NCBI GenBank assembly: GCA_018269055.1
Contig: JAFDVI010000020.1
Span: 186,001-250,000 of the forward strand
Source: Acidobacteriota bacterium
GTDB taxonomy: Bacteria > Acidobacteriota > Blastocatellia > RBC074
Direction of reading: 5' to 3'
DNA: 64,000 nt
The translations under genes and the position numbers were made by a program. Under the pieces are notes generated by a model, which was not told the origin of the DNA, made no database searches, and was given only the letters and a program-made list of their open reading frames with translations. The number at the start of each line of letters is the position of its first letter. Within the stretch, counting starts at the first letter, position 1. Below are positions 43,812 through 54,000 of this stretch, in pieces.

Positions 43812-46800
43812 ATGCTGAACTCAAGCCTGCTTCTTCGTTTTTCACTCGCCTCCTTCTTAACCCTGCTCGCCATGAGCATCAAACCAGGCATCCAGATAGC
43901 CGGGGGACAAGCACAAAACAATACATTGCCCGACGCATCGAAACAGCTCGTCCGACTGGTCAACGGCTACCCACAGTTTCAATTCAATGGTCAGCCGTTT
44001 TTCGCTCACAGCACGGCATTCTTTTACAACCGCATTCCGCGAGACGAATGGGCTGTTTCGCTGGTCAAATTGAAGGAAATGGGCATCAACACCGTTGACC
44101 TGTACATTGCCTGGAACTGGCATGAACCGGAAGAGGGCAAACTGGACTTTGACGGCCATTCCAATCCGCGCCGGGATGTAAAAGGTCTGCTGGAAATGAT
44201 TGCCGAAATGGGATTTGCCGTTATCGTCCGACCCGGGCCGGTAATTCTGAATGAATGGCGAAACGGCGGTTATCCAGACTGGCTGTTGGCCAAGCCGGAA
44301 TATCGAATGAACGAAGTGGCGCGACTTGACGGCCATTACCCGCCGCTGGCAGGCGTCAGTTCGTCCAATTCCGAGGAAGCCAGCAGGCAGTGGATGGCCA
44401 ACGAAACGCACATGCGCTACACGCGGCGCTGGTTCGCTGATGTCATGCGCGACGTTCTGAAAGACAGACAGGTGACGAACGGCGGCAATGTCATCGCCAT
44501 TCAGCTAGATGATGATCAAGCCATCAACCGCACAAATTACAACGGCCCGATTTTCTGGAAGTACATGAATTCGCTTGCTTCTTTCCTGCGCGAAGCTGGC
44601 GCGACCGTTCCAGTGTACATCAACCCGACCGACATGCGCGTTTCGGCCGCCGGAGCGCCACACGACATCGGCGCGATGGGGCAATGGTATTTCAACTTCA
44701 GCAATGACCCGGCGCTACGTTGGGAAGATACAGCGACGTTGCAGTTTTACACTGAAACGCTGAAAACCCAGCCGCAATTTCCGCCGATGCTCATCGAATA
44801 CCAAGCCGGTTGGTACGGAACCGGCGATGACAGTTATGCCAAAACTGCCGATCCCACCAACACGCTGCTTTCTTCGCGTGTGATGATCGGACACGGGCTA
44901 CACGGGCTGAATTATTTTCCTATGCAGGACACGCTTTATCCCGCCGGGTACGAAGTCCCCTGGACGAATCATTACTACACCTGGGAATCGGCACTGAACC
45001 TGGCACGCGAAGAACGCCCACGCGCTGCTGCGGTTCATCGAAACGGACGATTGATCGCCGGGCTTGGCCGTGAACTCGCCTCCGCGCACAAAGCCGCTGA
45101 CATTGGTTTGGTTTATCCCATCAGTTCCTTCGAGCATACCGCTCTGGCAAATCTGACGCGCGAAGACGTTTTGCGAATTTCCCGTGCGCAATTGCAGATT
45201 CAACAGTTCTGCCAGCTTAACCAGCTTTCGGTCGAATATCTGGATTTGGAATTTCAGCCGTTGGAAATCCTCAAACGCCACAAGGCCATTTTGCTACCAA
45301 CTTTCGACGACGAAACACTGAAGAAAACTGCGGCCACAGGTCGAGAAGAAATCACAGCGGCAAGTGAAGAGCGACGGGGGGACAAAGCGACAGGGGGACG
45401 CGGAGAACAGAGGTTGAAGTTGTCAGCCGAAGCGCAGCGGAAGTTGGTGGAGTATGTAAAAACAGGTGGGATTTTGATTTGCACGCCTTCGCCGCCAACC
45501 TCCGGCTTGAACGAGCTGAAAGCCGAACCGCTGGCTTCGCGCGTGATCGTCGTGCCAGATTTCTGGCGCAGCGTGCCAGTTGAGCCGGGAAAAACAAAAC
45601 GCGAAGAGTTGGTTGCCAGCGTGCAATCGGCAACGGTCGAATTTGTCAGCCGTTTGTCACGGCTGGGTGTCAATCGCCGAGTTAAAGCGCGCGTCACAAA
45701 AGCTGGTGACAAGACGGTCACAGCGGCTTCAGCCGGAGCCGGCGTTGAGCCGGATTTGGTGGCAACTCAATTGATCCCGGACGATGGGAAACAGACTTTC
45801 GGCTTCGTCAGCCTGGCGAATTTCGACGACAAACAAACAATGCGCGTCAGTTTGAATGTCGCAGATCCGGCTTCGACGGGAAGACTGGAATTGCCTGAAT
45901 TCAGTTTGCGCGCGCGCGATGCATTGATGCTGCCACTCAGATTGCCGCTCGGTTCGGGCGGCGAAGAACTTGTGTTTGCGACAGCGGAGTTGACCAAACA
46001 CGAACTGGCAAACGGCAAAATTCTGATGCGATTTTATGCGCCCGATGCCGCCGAAGCGGTTTTGAGCCTCCCGCACGCTCCGCATGGCGCAGTGACGATT
46101 GACGGTCAACCCGCCGTTTCCAGCTACGATGCCTCCAGCAAACGATTGACGATCAAACTTGTGGAGCCGCCTCGCCGGGCAAGATCGGATGACGAAGACG
46201 AACTCGCCGGACGCCGCCAGCACGAACTGGACATGGAGGTTGTTTACGAACGCAACTTGCCGGAACTGGTTGTCAAAACGACGAAATTGATCATCGGCGA
46301 AACGAATCAAGTCGCAGTCGAAATCACAAACCGCACGGCTGCCGCAGCCGTGCGCGGAAAGCTGACGCTCAACGTTGCGCGGTTGTTCCGCCGGGAAGAG
46401 TTCAATCAGGACATCGAACTCGCGTCGCAGGCGAAGAAAACATTCACCTTCACAGTACCCATCAGCGCCAAAGCCGTCACCAATGACCAAATCGAATTAC
46501 GGGCAAGCCTGAAAACAAGCTCACAGCAATTCAACTCCCCTGCAGCAACCGCCGAAATCCTGCCGCGATTTTCCTGGCAGATTTTCCCGAAAACTGCTGT
46601 TGAGCTTCGCGCGGATACGAAGTTGGAAGTTTATCCGCCGTTGATTATGCCGACCGACGCCAACGCGACTTCGGCGCAATTCAGTTTGCGAACCGCAAAC
46701 AACACCTCGCAACGAATGACGCTTCGGCGCGATGCCCTGCTCCTGAACGCCATGCCGCTCAGCTTGGCTCCCGACGAAGAAATGCAGAGCACCTTCACCT

Positions 46801-47687
46801 TCAATTTCCCGACCGACACCAAATCGGCGCTCCATCCGTTTAACATCACGCTCGGCGACGGCGTGGCGACCGAAACCGTCAAAGTCAATTTGCTGGCTCT
46901 CAGAAAAGGCGAAGCGGTGGCGTTTTCCTATGATGTTGATCGCGACGGGTTTGACGATTACGTGCTGGAAAATGAATTTCTGCGGCTGATCGTTTCTCCG
47001 GGAGCGGGCGCGCGCGCCTTTGCGCTGGTCAACAAACGAACGGGCGCAAACGTGTTCACCAGCGTAGGCGGATTGCGTGATAAGTTCGTCGAACTCGATC
47101 CGGCGGACCCGACGCGCAACACTCGGCGAAAACGCGGAATGTACGGTACGTTCAATCGTCCGTACGCGGCGCAAATCTTGCAGGGAATGGGCGCGCAAGC
47201 CGTCTTGAAGCTCGCGTATGACGCAACGGATGTTTATCCGGCGGGCGCGCGCATCGAACGCATCATCACGTTGAAAGCCAATCAAGAATTTTTCACGGTG
47301 GATTATCGCGTTACGCCCAAAGTCGCCGATGGCAAACAGGCGTTTTGGTCGGCCAGTTCCATCGTGGTCGGCGATCCCAACAATCAAGCCAGAAAGTTCG
47401 TTTCGGCAAACGGCGCTTTCAACTTTGCAGCGACCAGGATTCTTCCGCTCAGGGGCGGCTGGCTGGCTGCGCCGATTGACGGCCAAACTACTCTGGGGAT
47501 TTTTTGGCGTGAGCCGGAAACCGCTGTGGCAGAATTGGACATGAAAGACTTCTCGACGCTGGTCAACATCAAATTCAACCCGTTCGCCTCGGCAACCGAC
47601 CACACATACCGACTGGCTTTTTACCTTGGGCCAATGGCTCCTGAGCGATTGGCGGGTGAGCGAATGCGGCTGTTGGGGTCGCCTTAA
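43812..47687 (+). CDS. Very large secreted GH35-like glycoside hydrolase
   Basis: The roughly 1291-residue protein has a signal peptide and an N-terminal (beta/alpha)8 domain of GH35 type (about residues 45-420; DLYIAWNWHEPEEGKLDFDG, VIVRPGPVILNEWRNGGYPDWL). The nucleophile region MLIEYQAGWYG keeps its Glu (E329). The acid/base site, normally QIENEYG, reads QLDDDQA (231-237), so Asp replaces the catalytic Glu. Beta-sandwich modules follow, and a C-terminal mutarotase-like domain begins about residue 1035. A G-rich tandem repeat is translated at about residues 519-535. ATG 43812 gives a normal signal peptide; a GTG lies at 43785. Beta-galactosidase-like substrates are likely, but activity is uncertain. 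Confidence 0.8.
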   Translation: MLNSSLLLRFSLASFLTLLAMSIKPGIQIAGGQAQNNTLPDASKQLVRLVNGYPQFQFNGQPFFAHSTAFFYNRIPRDEWAVSLVKLKEMGINTVDLYIAWNWHEPEEGKLDFDGHSNPRRDVKGLLEMIAEMGFAVIVRPGPVILNEWRNGGYPDWLLAKPEYRMNEVARLDGHYPPLAGVSSSNSEEASRQWMANETHMRYTRRWFADVMRDVLKDRQVTNGGNVIAIQLDDDQAINRTNYNGPIFWKYMNSLASFLREAGATVPVYINPTDMRVSAAGAPHDIGAMGQWYFNFSNDPALRWEDTATLQFYTETLKTQPQFPPMLIEYQAGWYGTGDDSYAKTADPTNTLLSSRVMIGHGLHGLNYFPMQDTLYPAGYEVPWTNHYYTWESALNLAREERPRAAAVHRNGRLIAGLGRELASAHKAADIGLVYPISSFEHTALANLTREDVLRISRAQLQIQQFCQLNQLSVEYLDLEFQPLEILKRHKAILLPTFDDETLKKTAATGREEITAASEERRGDKATGGRGEQRLKLSAEAQRKLVEYVKTGGILICTPSPPTSGLNELKAEPLASRVIVVPDFWRSVPVEPGKTKREELVASVQSATVEFVSRLSRLGVNRRVKARVTKAGDKTVTAASAGAGVEPDLVATQLIPDDGKQTFGFVSLANFDDKQTMRVSLNVADPASTGRLELPEFSLRARDALMLPLRLPLGSGGEELVFATAELTKHELANGKILMRFYAPDAAEAVLSLPHAPHGAVTIDGQPAVSSYDASSKRLTIKLVEPPRRARSDDEDELAGRRQHELDMEVVYERNLPELVVKTTKLIIGETNQVAVEITNRTAAAAVRGKLTLNVARLFRREEFNQDIELASQAKKTFTFTVPISAKAVTNDQIELRASLKTSSQQFNSPAATAEILPRFSWQIFPKTAVELRADTKLEVYPPLIMPTDANATSAQFSLRTANNTSQRMTLRRDALLLNAMPLSLAPDEEMQSTFTFNFPTDTKSALHPFNITLGDGVATETVKVNLLALRKGEAVAFSYDVDRDGFDDYVLENEFLRLIVSPGAGARAFALVNKRTGANVFTSVGGLRDKFVELDPADPTRNTRRKRGMYGTFNRPYAAQILQGMGAQAVLKLAYDATDVYPAGARIERIITLKANQEFFTVDYRVTPKVADGKQAFWSASSIVVGDPNNQARKFVSANGAFNFAATRILPLRGGWLAAPIDGQTTLGIFWREPETAVAELDMKDFSTLVNIKFNPFASATDHTYRLAFYLGPMAPERLAGERMRLLGSP
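45366..45413 (+). repeat. G-rich tandem repeat inside the GH35-like gene
   Basis: Units of the type GCGACRGGGGGAC recur (GCGACGGGGGGAC, AAAGCGACAGGGGGAC, GCGGAGAACAG) and read in frame as EERRGDKATGGRGEQR. The composition and purine bias differ sharply from flanking codons. It joins two domains and appears to be a repeat inserted without breaking the frame. Confidence 0.7.
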
Positions 47688-47830
47688 GCCCCACTGAGTT
47701 GACAGCAGCGTGTGGCGAGATTGCAACCCTTCGACGACGCTTGCCAAACTGCCTCGCTTGACCTCATTCATTCAGGGTCGGAAAACATTTCCTTCTGCAC
47801 GTTTTCGGCAACTTCCCGTTCATCCTTTGC

Positions 47831-47846
47831 TGGCACAGGCTTTGCA
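47831..47846 (+). promoter_or_regulatory. Predicted sigma-54 (-24/-12) promoter of the degP gene
   Basis: TGGCACAGGCTTTGCA matches the RpoN consensus TGGCAC-N5-TTGCA exactly, with GG and GC twelve bases apart. It lies 49 bases upstream of the protease ATG (47896), leaving room for a start site near 47858 and a short leader. No bacterial enhancer-binding protein gene is nearby. Confidence 0.65.
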
Positions 47847-47895
47847 CATTTGCCAAGTCGGCGGTGCGAGTTGCCGCTCAACCAGAAGGAGGCTT

Positions 47896-49425
47896 ATGAA
47901 AAACAATTTAGTGAATTTGCTGAGTCGCCTTAAGAATCAACGCGATGTGAAAACAATGCTTATCGCAATCAGTCTTTTGCTTTGCATATTGGCTGGTGGA
48001 GCGCTGTTCACGCACAGGATTCAGGCACAGAGTCTATCGGACGCTTCGGAAAATCGCGCAGTTACGCGCGAATCTACCAAGACAAAAATCAACGGTGCAG
48101 CGCTGGTTACCAGCTTCGCGCCAATCGTCAAACAGGCGCAACCTGCGGTTGTCAGTATTGCGTCAACCAAGGTCGTCAAAGCCAACAGTGGCGACGAAGG
48201 CTTATCGCCTTTGTTCGACGACCCAATGTTTCGCCAATTCTTCGGTCAAAGAATTCCGCAGGGCCAACCGCGTGAGCAGCGCGAACACGGATTGGGTTCC
48301 GGCGTGATCGTCTCTGCGGACGGTTACATTTTGACCAATAACCACGTCGTTGACGGCGCAAACGACATCAGGGTAATCACTTTTGATAAACGCGAATTGA
48401 AAGCGCGCGTGATTGGAACCGATCCGAACACGGACATCGCCGTCGTCAAAATCGAGGCCAATAATCTGCCGACCTTGCAGTTCGCTGATTCCTCGGAAGT
48501 TCAGGTGGGCGACATTGCATTGGCCATCGGCAATCCATTCGGCGTCGGCCAAACGGTGACGATGGGCATCATCAGCGCCACGGGTCGAGGAAATCTGGGC
48601 ATCGAAGATTACGAAGACTTCATTCAAACCGATGCCGCAATCAATCCCGGCAATTCGGGAGGCGCGCTGATCAACGCCAACGGTGAGTTGATCGGCATCA
48701 ACACGGCGATTCTGTCCCGCGCAGGCGGCAACCAGGGCGTAGGGTTTGCAGTTCCGGCCAATCTGGCGCGAACGGTGATGAACCAACTGATGAAAAACGG
48801 CAAAGTCGTTCGTGGTTACATGGGCGTGGTTATTCAACCAGTAACGACGGAACTTGCCAAAGCATTCAGTTTGCCGAACTCAAACGGCGCTTTGATTGGT
48901 GAAATCACGCCTGACAGCCCGGCATCCAAAGCCGGTTTGAAACAGGGCGATGTCATTTCCGAACTCAATGGCGTTGCAGTGGATGACAGTCGCGAACTTC
49001 GTTTGAAGATCAGCCAGCTTGCTCCTGGCACGACCATCAAACTGAAAGTTTTGCGCGATGGCAGCCCGCGAAACATCAGCGTCACTCTCGGCGAATTGCC
49101 GAACGAGAAAACAACCGCCAACAGCGATAAATCGGATAGCAATTCGCCTTATGGTTTGTCGGTGGAAAACCTGACACCACAAACCGCCCGCGAGTTGAAT
49201 TTATCCGCCAATATCACTGGCGTGGTTGTTACCGATGTTCAAGACGGCAGCCGCGCGGACGAAGCGGGATTGCGACAAGGTGACGTGATTCAACAAGTCA
49301 GTCGCCAACCCGTCACCAACGTCAGCGAATTCGAGCGAGCAATGAAACAAGCCGCCGGTAAACCTGCCGTGCTGCTGGTCAATCGCAACGGACACACCAG
49401 CTTTGCTGTGATTCCATCGCAATAA
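47896..49425 (+). CDS. degP: DegP/HtrA-type periplasmic serine protease with two PDZ domains
   Basis: The 509-residue protein has an N-terminal hydrophobic segment (residues 20-45), a trypsin-like domain with the triad His150 (TNNHVVD), Asp180 (NTDIAVVK) and Ser254 (NPGNSGGAL), and two PDZ domains (about 310-400 and 420-509) with GYMGVVIQPV, DSPASKAGLKQGDVI and ADEAGLRQGDVI. HtrA proteins degrade or refold misfolded envelope proteins. A strong AAGGAGG precedes ATG 47896. The upstream sigma-54 promoter suggests control by an RpoN activator, unusual for degP, which is more often RpoE- or Cpx-driven. A terminator follows. Confidence 0.92.
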   Translation: MKNNLVNLLSRLKNQRDVKTMLIAISLLLCILAGGALFTHRIQAQSLSDASENRAVTRESTKTKINGAALVTSFAPIVKQAQPAVVSIASTKVVKANSGDEGLSPLFDDPMFRQFFGQRIPQGQPREQREHGLGSGVIVSADGYILTNNHVVDGANDIRVITFDKRELKARVIGTDPNTDIAVVKIEANNLPTLQFADSSEVQVGDIALAIGNPFGVGQTVTMGIISATGRGNLGIEDYEDFIQTDAAINPGNSGGALINANGELIGINTAILSRAGGNQGVGFAVPANLARTVMNQLMKNGKVVRGYMGVVIQPVTTELAKAFSLPNSNGALIGEITPDSPASKAGLKQGDVISELNGVAVDDSRELRLKISQLAPGTTIKLKVLRDGSPRNISVTLGELPNEKTTANSDKSDSNSPYGLSVENLTPQTARELNLSANITGVVVTDVQDGSRADEAGLRQGDVIQQVSRQPVTNVSEFERAMKQAAGKPAVLLVNRNGHTSFAVIPSQ

Positions 49426-49456
49426 TGATCGCTGAGCATTAAAGGTCTTAAAAAAC

Positions 49457-49507
49457 GCGGGAAACATCTGAGGTAAATTCCAAAGATGTTTCCCGCTTTG
49501 TTTTTCC
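49457..49507 (+). terminator. Bidirectional Rho-independent terminator after degP
   Basis: GCGGGAAACATCT (49457-49469) pairs perfectly with AGATGTTTCCCGC (49484-49496). It is followed by CTTTGTTTTT on the plus strand, with an A-run on the other side. It separates degP from the convergent DUF421 gene. Confidence 0.88.
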
Positions 49508-49548
49508 CCTCTTTCCGCACTGACTCCACCCAGGCAGGATGGCTTGCC

Positions 49549-50139
49549 TCAAGGCTTGGCAAGTTGCTCCAGTTGCTGTTTGATTTGTTCCAACTGCCTC
49601 AGCAATTCCGCGTGCTGCCGTTCGGCCAGCGTCATGGTTTTCGTTTCGATGAAAAACACGCCTCCGGGTTCCAACACGCAACGTTCGATCTCATTCAGAT
49701 GCGCAATTCCCTGCCGATGAGCCACCGTGCGCAACTCGCTTTCGGTCAGTAACTCTTTTGCTAACGCTCGATGATTGATCTTGCCGTGTTCGATCAGGAT
49801 GGTCGGATTGCCTTCAAACAATTGATCCAACCGGCGATGCCGAAACAAAAAGCGCACCACCAGGTAATTGACCGCCAGCAGGGTGAACGCGCCTATCAAT
49901 CCGCCGGTCACGGAATTGTCTTCGCCGATGATGGCGTTTTGCACAGTGTTCGACAGCGAAAGCAACACCACCAAATCGAAAGGATTGAGCTGGGCCAGTT
50001 CGCGCTTTCCGAACAAACGCAGTGCCAGCACCAACGCGACGTACACGAAAACTGGCCGCAGGATTTTTTCAGCGACGGGCAAAGTCAACGCGAACATATC
50101 CTGCGCCGATGTCGAAAACAGATGGGTGAACAAGGTCAT
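49549..50139 (-). CDS. DUF421 (YetF-like) membrane protein
   Basis: The 196-residue protein has three hydrophobic helices in its first 90 residues. The DUF421 hallmarks LRLFGKRELAQLNPFDLVVLLSLSNTVQNAIIG and VNYLVVRFLFRHRRLDQLFEG follow, then a small cytoplasmic alpha/beta part (PTILIEHGKI...LLTESELRTVAHRQGI). The C terminus is an extra Gln/Glu/Leu coiled-coil (AERQHAELLRQLEQIKQQLE). Members such as YetF are linked to spore or membrane stress in Bacillus, but the function is not defined. ATG 50139 is selected by the family N terminus. Confidence 0.8.
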   Translation of the reverse strand: MTLFTHLFSTSAQDMFALTLPVAEKILRPVFVYVALVLALRLFGKRELAQLNPFDLVVLLSLSNTVQNAIIGEDNSVTGGLIGAFTLLAVNYLVVRFLFRHRRLDQLFEGNPTILIEHGKINHRALAKELLTESELRTVAHRQGIAHLNEIERCVLEPGGVFFIETKTMTLAERQHAELLRQLEQIKQQLEQLAKP

Positions 50140-50221
50140 GGTGTTTCCAAAGGAAAAGCGCGCCGCAACAAATGATTTGTTACGACGCGCCAAAGGCTTA
50201 TTGGTTTATATCGTAAATTCG

Positions 50222-50605
50222 TTAGGGCTTTTTCGCCGGTTTCGCGGCTGGAGCAGGTTTGGCAGGTTTTTCAACCGTGATGTTGTTGACGACGGATTTC
50301 GCGCCAGCGGCTTTGGCCAGACTGGAAACGCCGCCTTTCGCGCCGGAACTTTTCACCGTACCGGTAAAGGTGGCAACTCCATTGGCGACAGAAACGCTGA
50401 TGTTTTCGGATTTCAGTTTTGGAGCCTCAGAGAGCCGTTTTTGAATGTCGGCTTGGATGTCGGCATCGCTTTTGGAGGGTTTCATCGCTTTTGACGATTT
50501 CGTGGTTTGCTTGGCCGGAGCTGGAGCCGGTGTCTGGCCGAAAGCGGCCAATGACAACAGTCCCAGAAGAGCCGCGCCGGACAAAATGGTTTTCATTCGC
50601 TTCAT
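50222..50605 (-). CDS. Periplasmic BON-domain protein
   Basis: The 127-residue protein has a signal peptide (cleavage near AAFGQ), an Ala/Pro/Lys linker, a single BON domain (about residues 45-110: DADIQADIQKRLSEAPKLKSENISVSVANGVATFTGTV) and a Pro/Ala/Lys-rich tail resembling those of the Skp-like proteins. BON domains bind phospholipid or other proteins and occur in OsmY-type stress proteins. The start at 50605 is favoured because AAAGGA lies about eight bases upstream; ATGs at 50596 and 50614 are alternatives. Confidence 0.8.
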   Translation of the reverse strand: MKRMKTILSGAALLGLLSLAAFGQTPAPAPAKQTTKSSKAMKPSKSDADIQADIQKRLSEAPKLKSENISVSVANGVATFTGTVKSSGAKGGVSSLAKAAGAKSVVNNITVEKPAKPAPAAKPAKKP

Positions 50606-51099
50606 AGGTATCATCCTTTTTTTTGTTTTGAGTTTTGTGGATTCCCCGACCGGCCAACACGCGACCTGATGTAATTGCCATCATCAGACCCGGTCACGCG
50701 CCAACCGGTCAGTTTTCGTCTTTGGATCAGGAGCTGTGAAATTGTGGCGCCGACCCGAACGCCGCAATTGCGAAAGAAACAGCAATGTTCTTTGCGCCAA
50801 GCAGGTCGGCAACGCACGTGCCATAAACGAACCTGAAAAAGCCCTTTCTTTGCTTCAATTACCTGCGCATAAAAGATTAGGAAGCGATTTGCTTGTGACA
50901 CTTGTGCTTGCCGGAAAGCCTTGCCGACCAAATCGCCACAGCCTCTGACCCGCTCTATTCTGCTTTCGCCAGTAAACCCTGTGAACCGGCTTACTTTGCG
51001 CTCTGGCACATCGGTTGTTAGCGCCAGAAGCCTGTGCTGAATGCGAATCGAGATTGCACACGTTGATCGAAGCTTGATGCTTCCAAGGAAGAATGAGGA
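50606..51099. other. Intergenic region, no gene recognised
   Basis: About 490 bases separate the divergent BON and polysaccharide-enzyme genes. Open frames on both strands lack family resemblance and ribosome sites. An ATG-proximal AGGAATG (51096-51101) belongs to the next gene. No repeat or hairpin of note was seen. Confidence 0.4.
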
Positions 51100-54000
51100 A
51101 TGGAAATTAGAAAGTCTCTGCCTGTGTTTTACGACCCCAGCGAACGTCGCCGTCACTACGTGCGCCACACCGGCGTGTTTTTGGCCATCACGTTCACCAT
51201 TCTGGCGGCATTATTCATCGCCAGCGTCATCATCAATCCGGCGCTGCCGCGATTGAGCCTGCGCCAGGCTGCGGGCGCTTCAATCCCGGTAGAGGCCAAA
51301 TCGCCAGTGCCCCTGTTGCCCGTTCCCAATTTAATCGCCACGCGCCGCGAAGCGCGATCCGCACAGGCGCAAGCAGAATTACGAAGAGCCATTCGCAAAG
51401 CGCGCGCCGACCGCCAGCGCGCTTCCAAACCCATTGTTCGGAATGCCACAGGCAGTACAGAACGCCCACAGGCTTTTGGTTTTTACGTCAATTGGGATGA
51501 TTCCAGTTACCAATCACTGAAACGACACATCCAACAACTCGATCAATTGGTGCCGGAATGGTTGCGGCTGCGATCCGGCGCGGAACCGATTGCGCCGGAA
51601 CTCGATGCGCACGCGATGGATTTGATTCGCCGCGAACGGCCGGATTTGCCGATCATTCCGATGGTTCACAACTCCAAAGACGGTAAGTGGGAACCGCAGA
51701 CGCTGGCCGCGCAAATTGCGGACGAGGCGGCGCGCATGCGACTGGTCAATGCATTGGCAAATTTCGTCGGCGAACAACACTTTCAGGGAGTCTGCATTGA
51801 CTTTGAAGAAGTGCCCGCCGGTTCGCAAAAACATCTGCTGGCGTTTATGCAGCAATTGCACGCCACCTTCATAGCGCACAACTGGAAAGTGATGCAGGCG
51901 GTGCCGTTTGACGATGAAGAATGGGATTATCCCGCCTTTGCCGCCGCCAACGATTATTTGCTGCTGATGGCGTATGACGAACATTGGGCGGAAAGCGACG
52001 CGGGCAGCATTGCGGGTCAGCCGTGGTTTGAAGCGACGCTGGCCAAACGCATGCGAGAACTCGAGGGCGGTAAAACCATCGTTTGCATCGGCGGATACGG
52101 CTACGGTTGGAGCAAAGGCCGCGAAACCGAAGAACTGACGTTTCAGGAAGCCGTGCTCGCTGCGCGCGACAGCGAAGCGAAGATTGAATTCGATCCTGCG
52201 ACGCGCAATCCCTATTTCAACTACGAGGATGAAGACGGTTCCAAACACACGGTTTGGTTTCTGGACGGCGCAACGGCGTTTAACCAGATGCGCGCTTCCA
52301 GGCAATTTCATCCGGCAGGATTTGCGTTGTGGCGAATGGGTTCGGAAGACCCTTCTCTGTGGAGCGTGTTTGGCCGTGAACAAATGGACGCCGCGCCTGA
52401 TGGTTTGCAAAAGATTGTTTATGGATACGACGTGGATTTCGAAGGCATGGGCGAAATCCTGCAATTCGAGGCTGCGCCGAAAGAAGGCAAACGTTTCATC
52501 AACGTGGACGCGCGCAGCGGGCTGATCGCCGACGCACATTATCTGAGCATCCCTTCCTCATACGTTTTGCGCCGCACGGGTTGGCAAACCGGCAAAGTCG
52601 CGCTGACCTTTGACGACGGCCCGGATGAAACATGGACGCCGCAGATTCTGGACATTCTGAAGCGCGAACACGTTCCCGCCACGTTTTTCATCATCGGGCA
52701 AAACGGCCAGGCACATCCGCAACTGGTCAAACGCATCGTCGCCGAAGGCCACGACATCGGCAATCATTCCTTCACGCACCCGAACCTGGGAGAAATTCCG
52801 GGCAAATTGACCGAGTTGGAATTGAACGCCACGCAACGATTGATCGAAGCCTTGACCGGACGTTCGACGCGATTATTCCGCGCACCGTATTTTGGCGATG
52901 CCGAACCACAAACTGCCGACGAAGTGGAACCGGCAGCCATCGCCAACCGATTGGGCTACATCATCGTCGGATTGCGCGTAGACCCGGACGATTGGGCGCT
53001 GCCTGGCACGGATGAAATTGTAAAGCGCACTGAAGCCGCACTCACAAACTCGAATCCGGACGAGCGCGGCCAGATCGTGTTGTTACACGACGGCGGAGGC
53101 GACCGCGCGCAAACCGTTGCCGCATTGCCACGGTTGATTCACGAATTGCGCGCTCAAGGATATCAATTTGCCACCGTTTCGGAACTTGCCGGATTGACTC
53201 AGGCGCAAACCATGCCGCTGCTGCCCCCTGAACAAGGCTGGATGGCGCGTGCGGACAAACTGACGTTTTACATCTTCGCCGTCGGTGGGTGGTTGATCCG
53301 CTGGATGTTTCTAATTGGCATCGTGCTCGGATTGTCGCGCATGCTGTTCATTGGCGCGCTGGCATTGGCGCAATACATTCGCTGCGCAACATTCAGGCGG
53401 AATTCAACCGCCAGACGAAATTCAATCGCCCAAACTGTTCCTGCCGAAGCCAGGACAGCAAAGATGGTTTCGGTCATCATCGCGGCTTACAACGAAGAGA
53501 AAGTCATCGCGCAAACGGTAAGGAGTTTGCTGGCGTCGGAGTATCCGAACGTTGAAATCATCGTCGTGGATGACGGTTCGATAGACGCCACCGGCCAAGT
53601 GGTTCAGGAACAGTTCGGCCTGGAACCACACGTGAGATTGTTTACGCAACCCAACAAAGGCAAAGCCGAAGCATTGAATTATGGATTGCGCCACGCGACA
53701 GGCGACATCGTCGTTGCCATGGACGCAGACACGATCTTTCCTGCGCAAACCATCGGAGCGTTAGCAGTGCATTTCGACAATCCGCGCGTCGGCGCAGTCG
53801 CGGGCAATGCCAAAGTCGGCAACCGCATCAATCTGGTCACGCGCTGGCAAGCGCTGGAATACATTACTGCGCAAAATATGGATCGGCGCGCATTCGCATT
53901 GCTCAACGGCATCACGGTCGTTCCCGGTGCGGTCGGCGCCTGGCGGCGCGAATTGCTGGATCGAATTGGCGGCTTCGCGTCGGATACGCTGGCCGAAGAT

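Noticed and set aside
46521-47771. 416-codon minus-strand frame opposite the GH35-like gene
   Set aside because: Shadow frame with no motif.
50611-51168. 185-codon minus-strand frame between the BON and polysaccharide genes
   Set aside because: Composition is not protein-like, overlaps the start of the next gene and lacks any recognisable feature.
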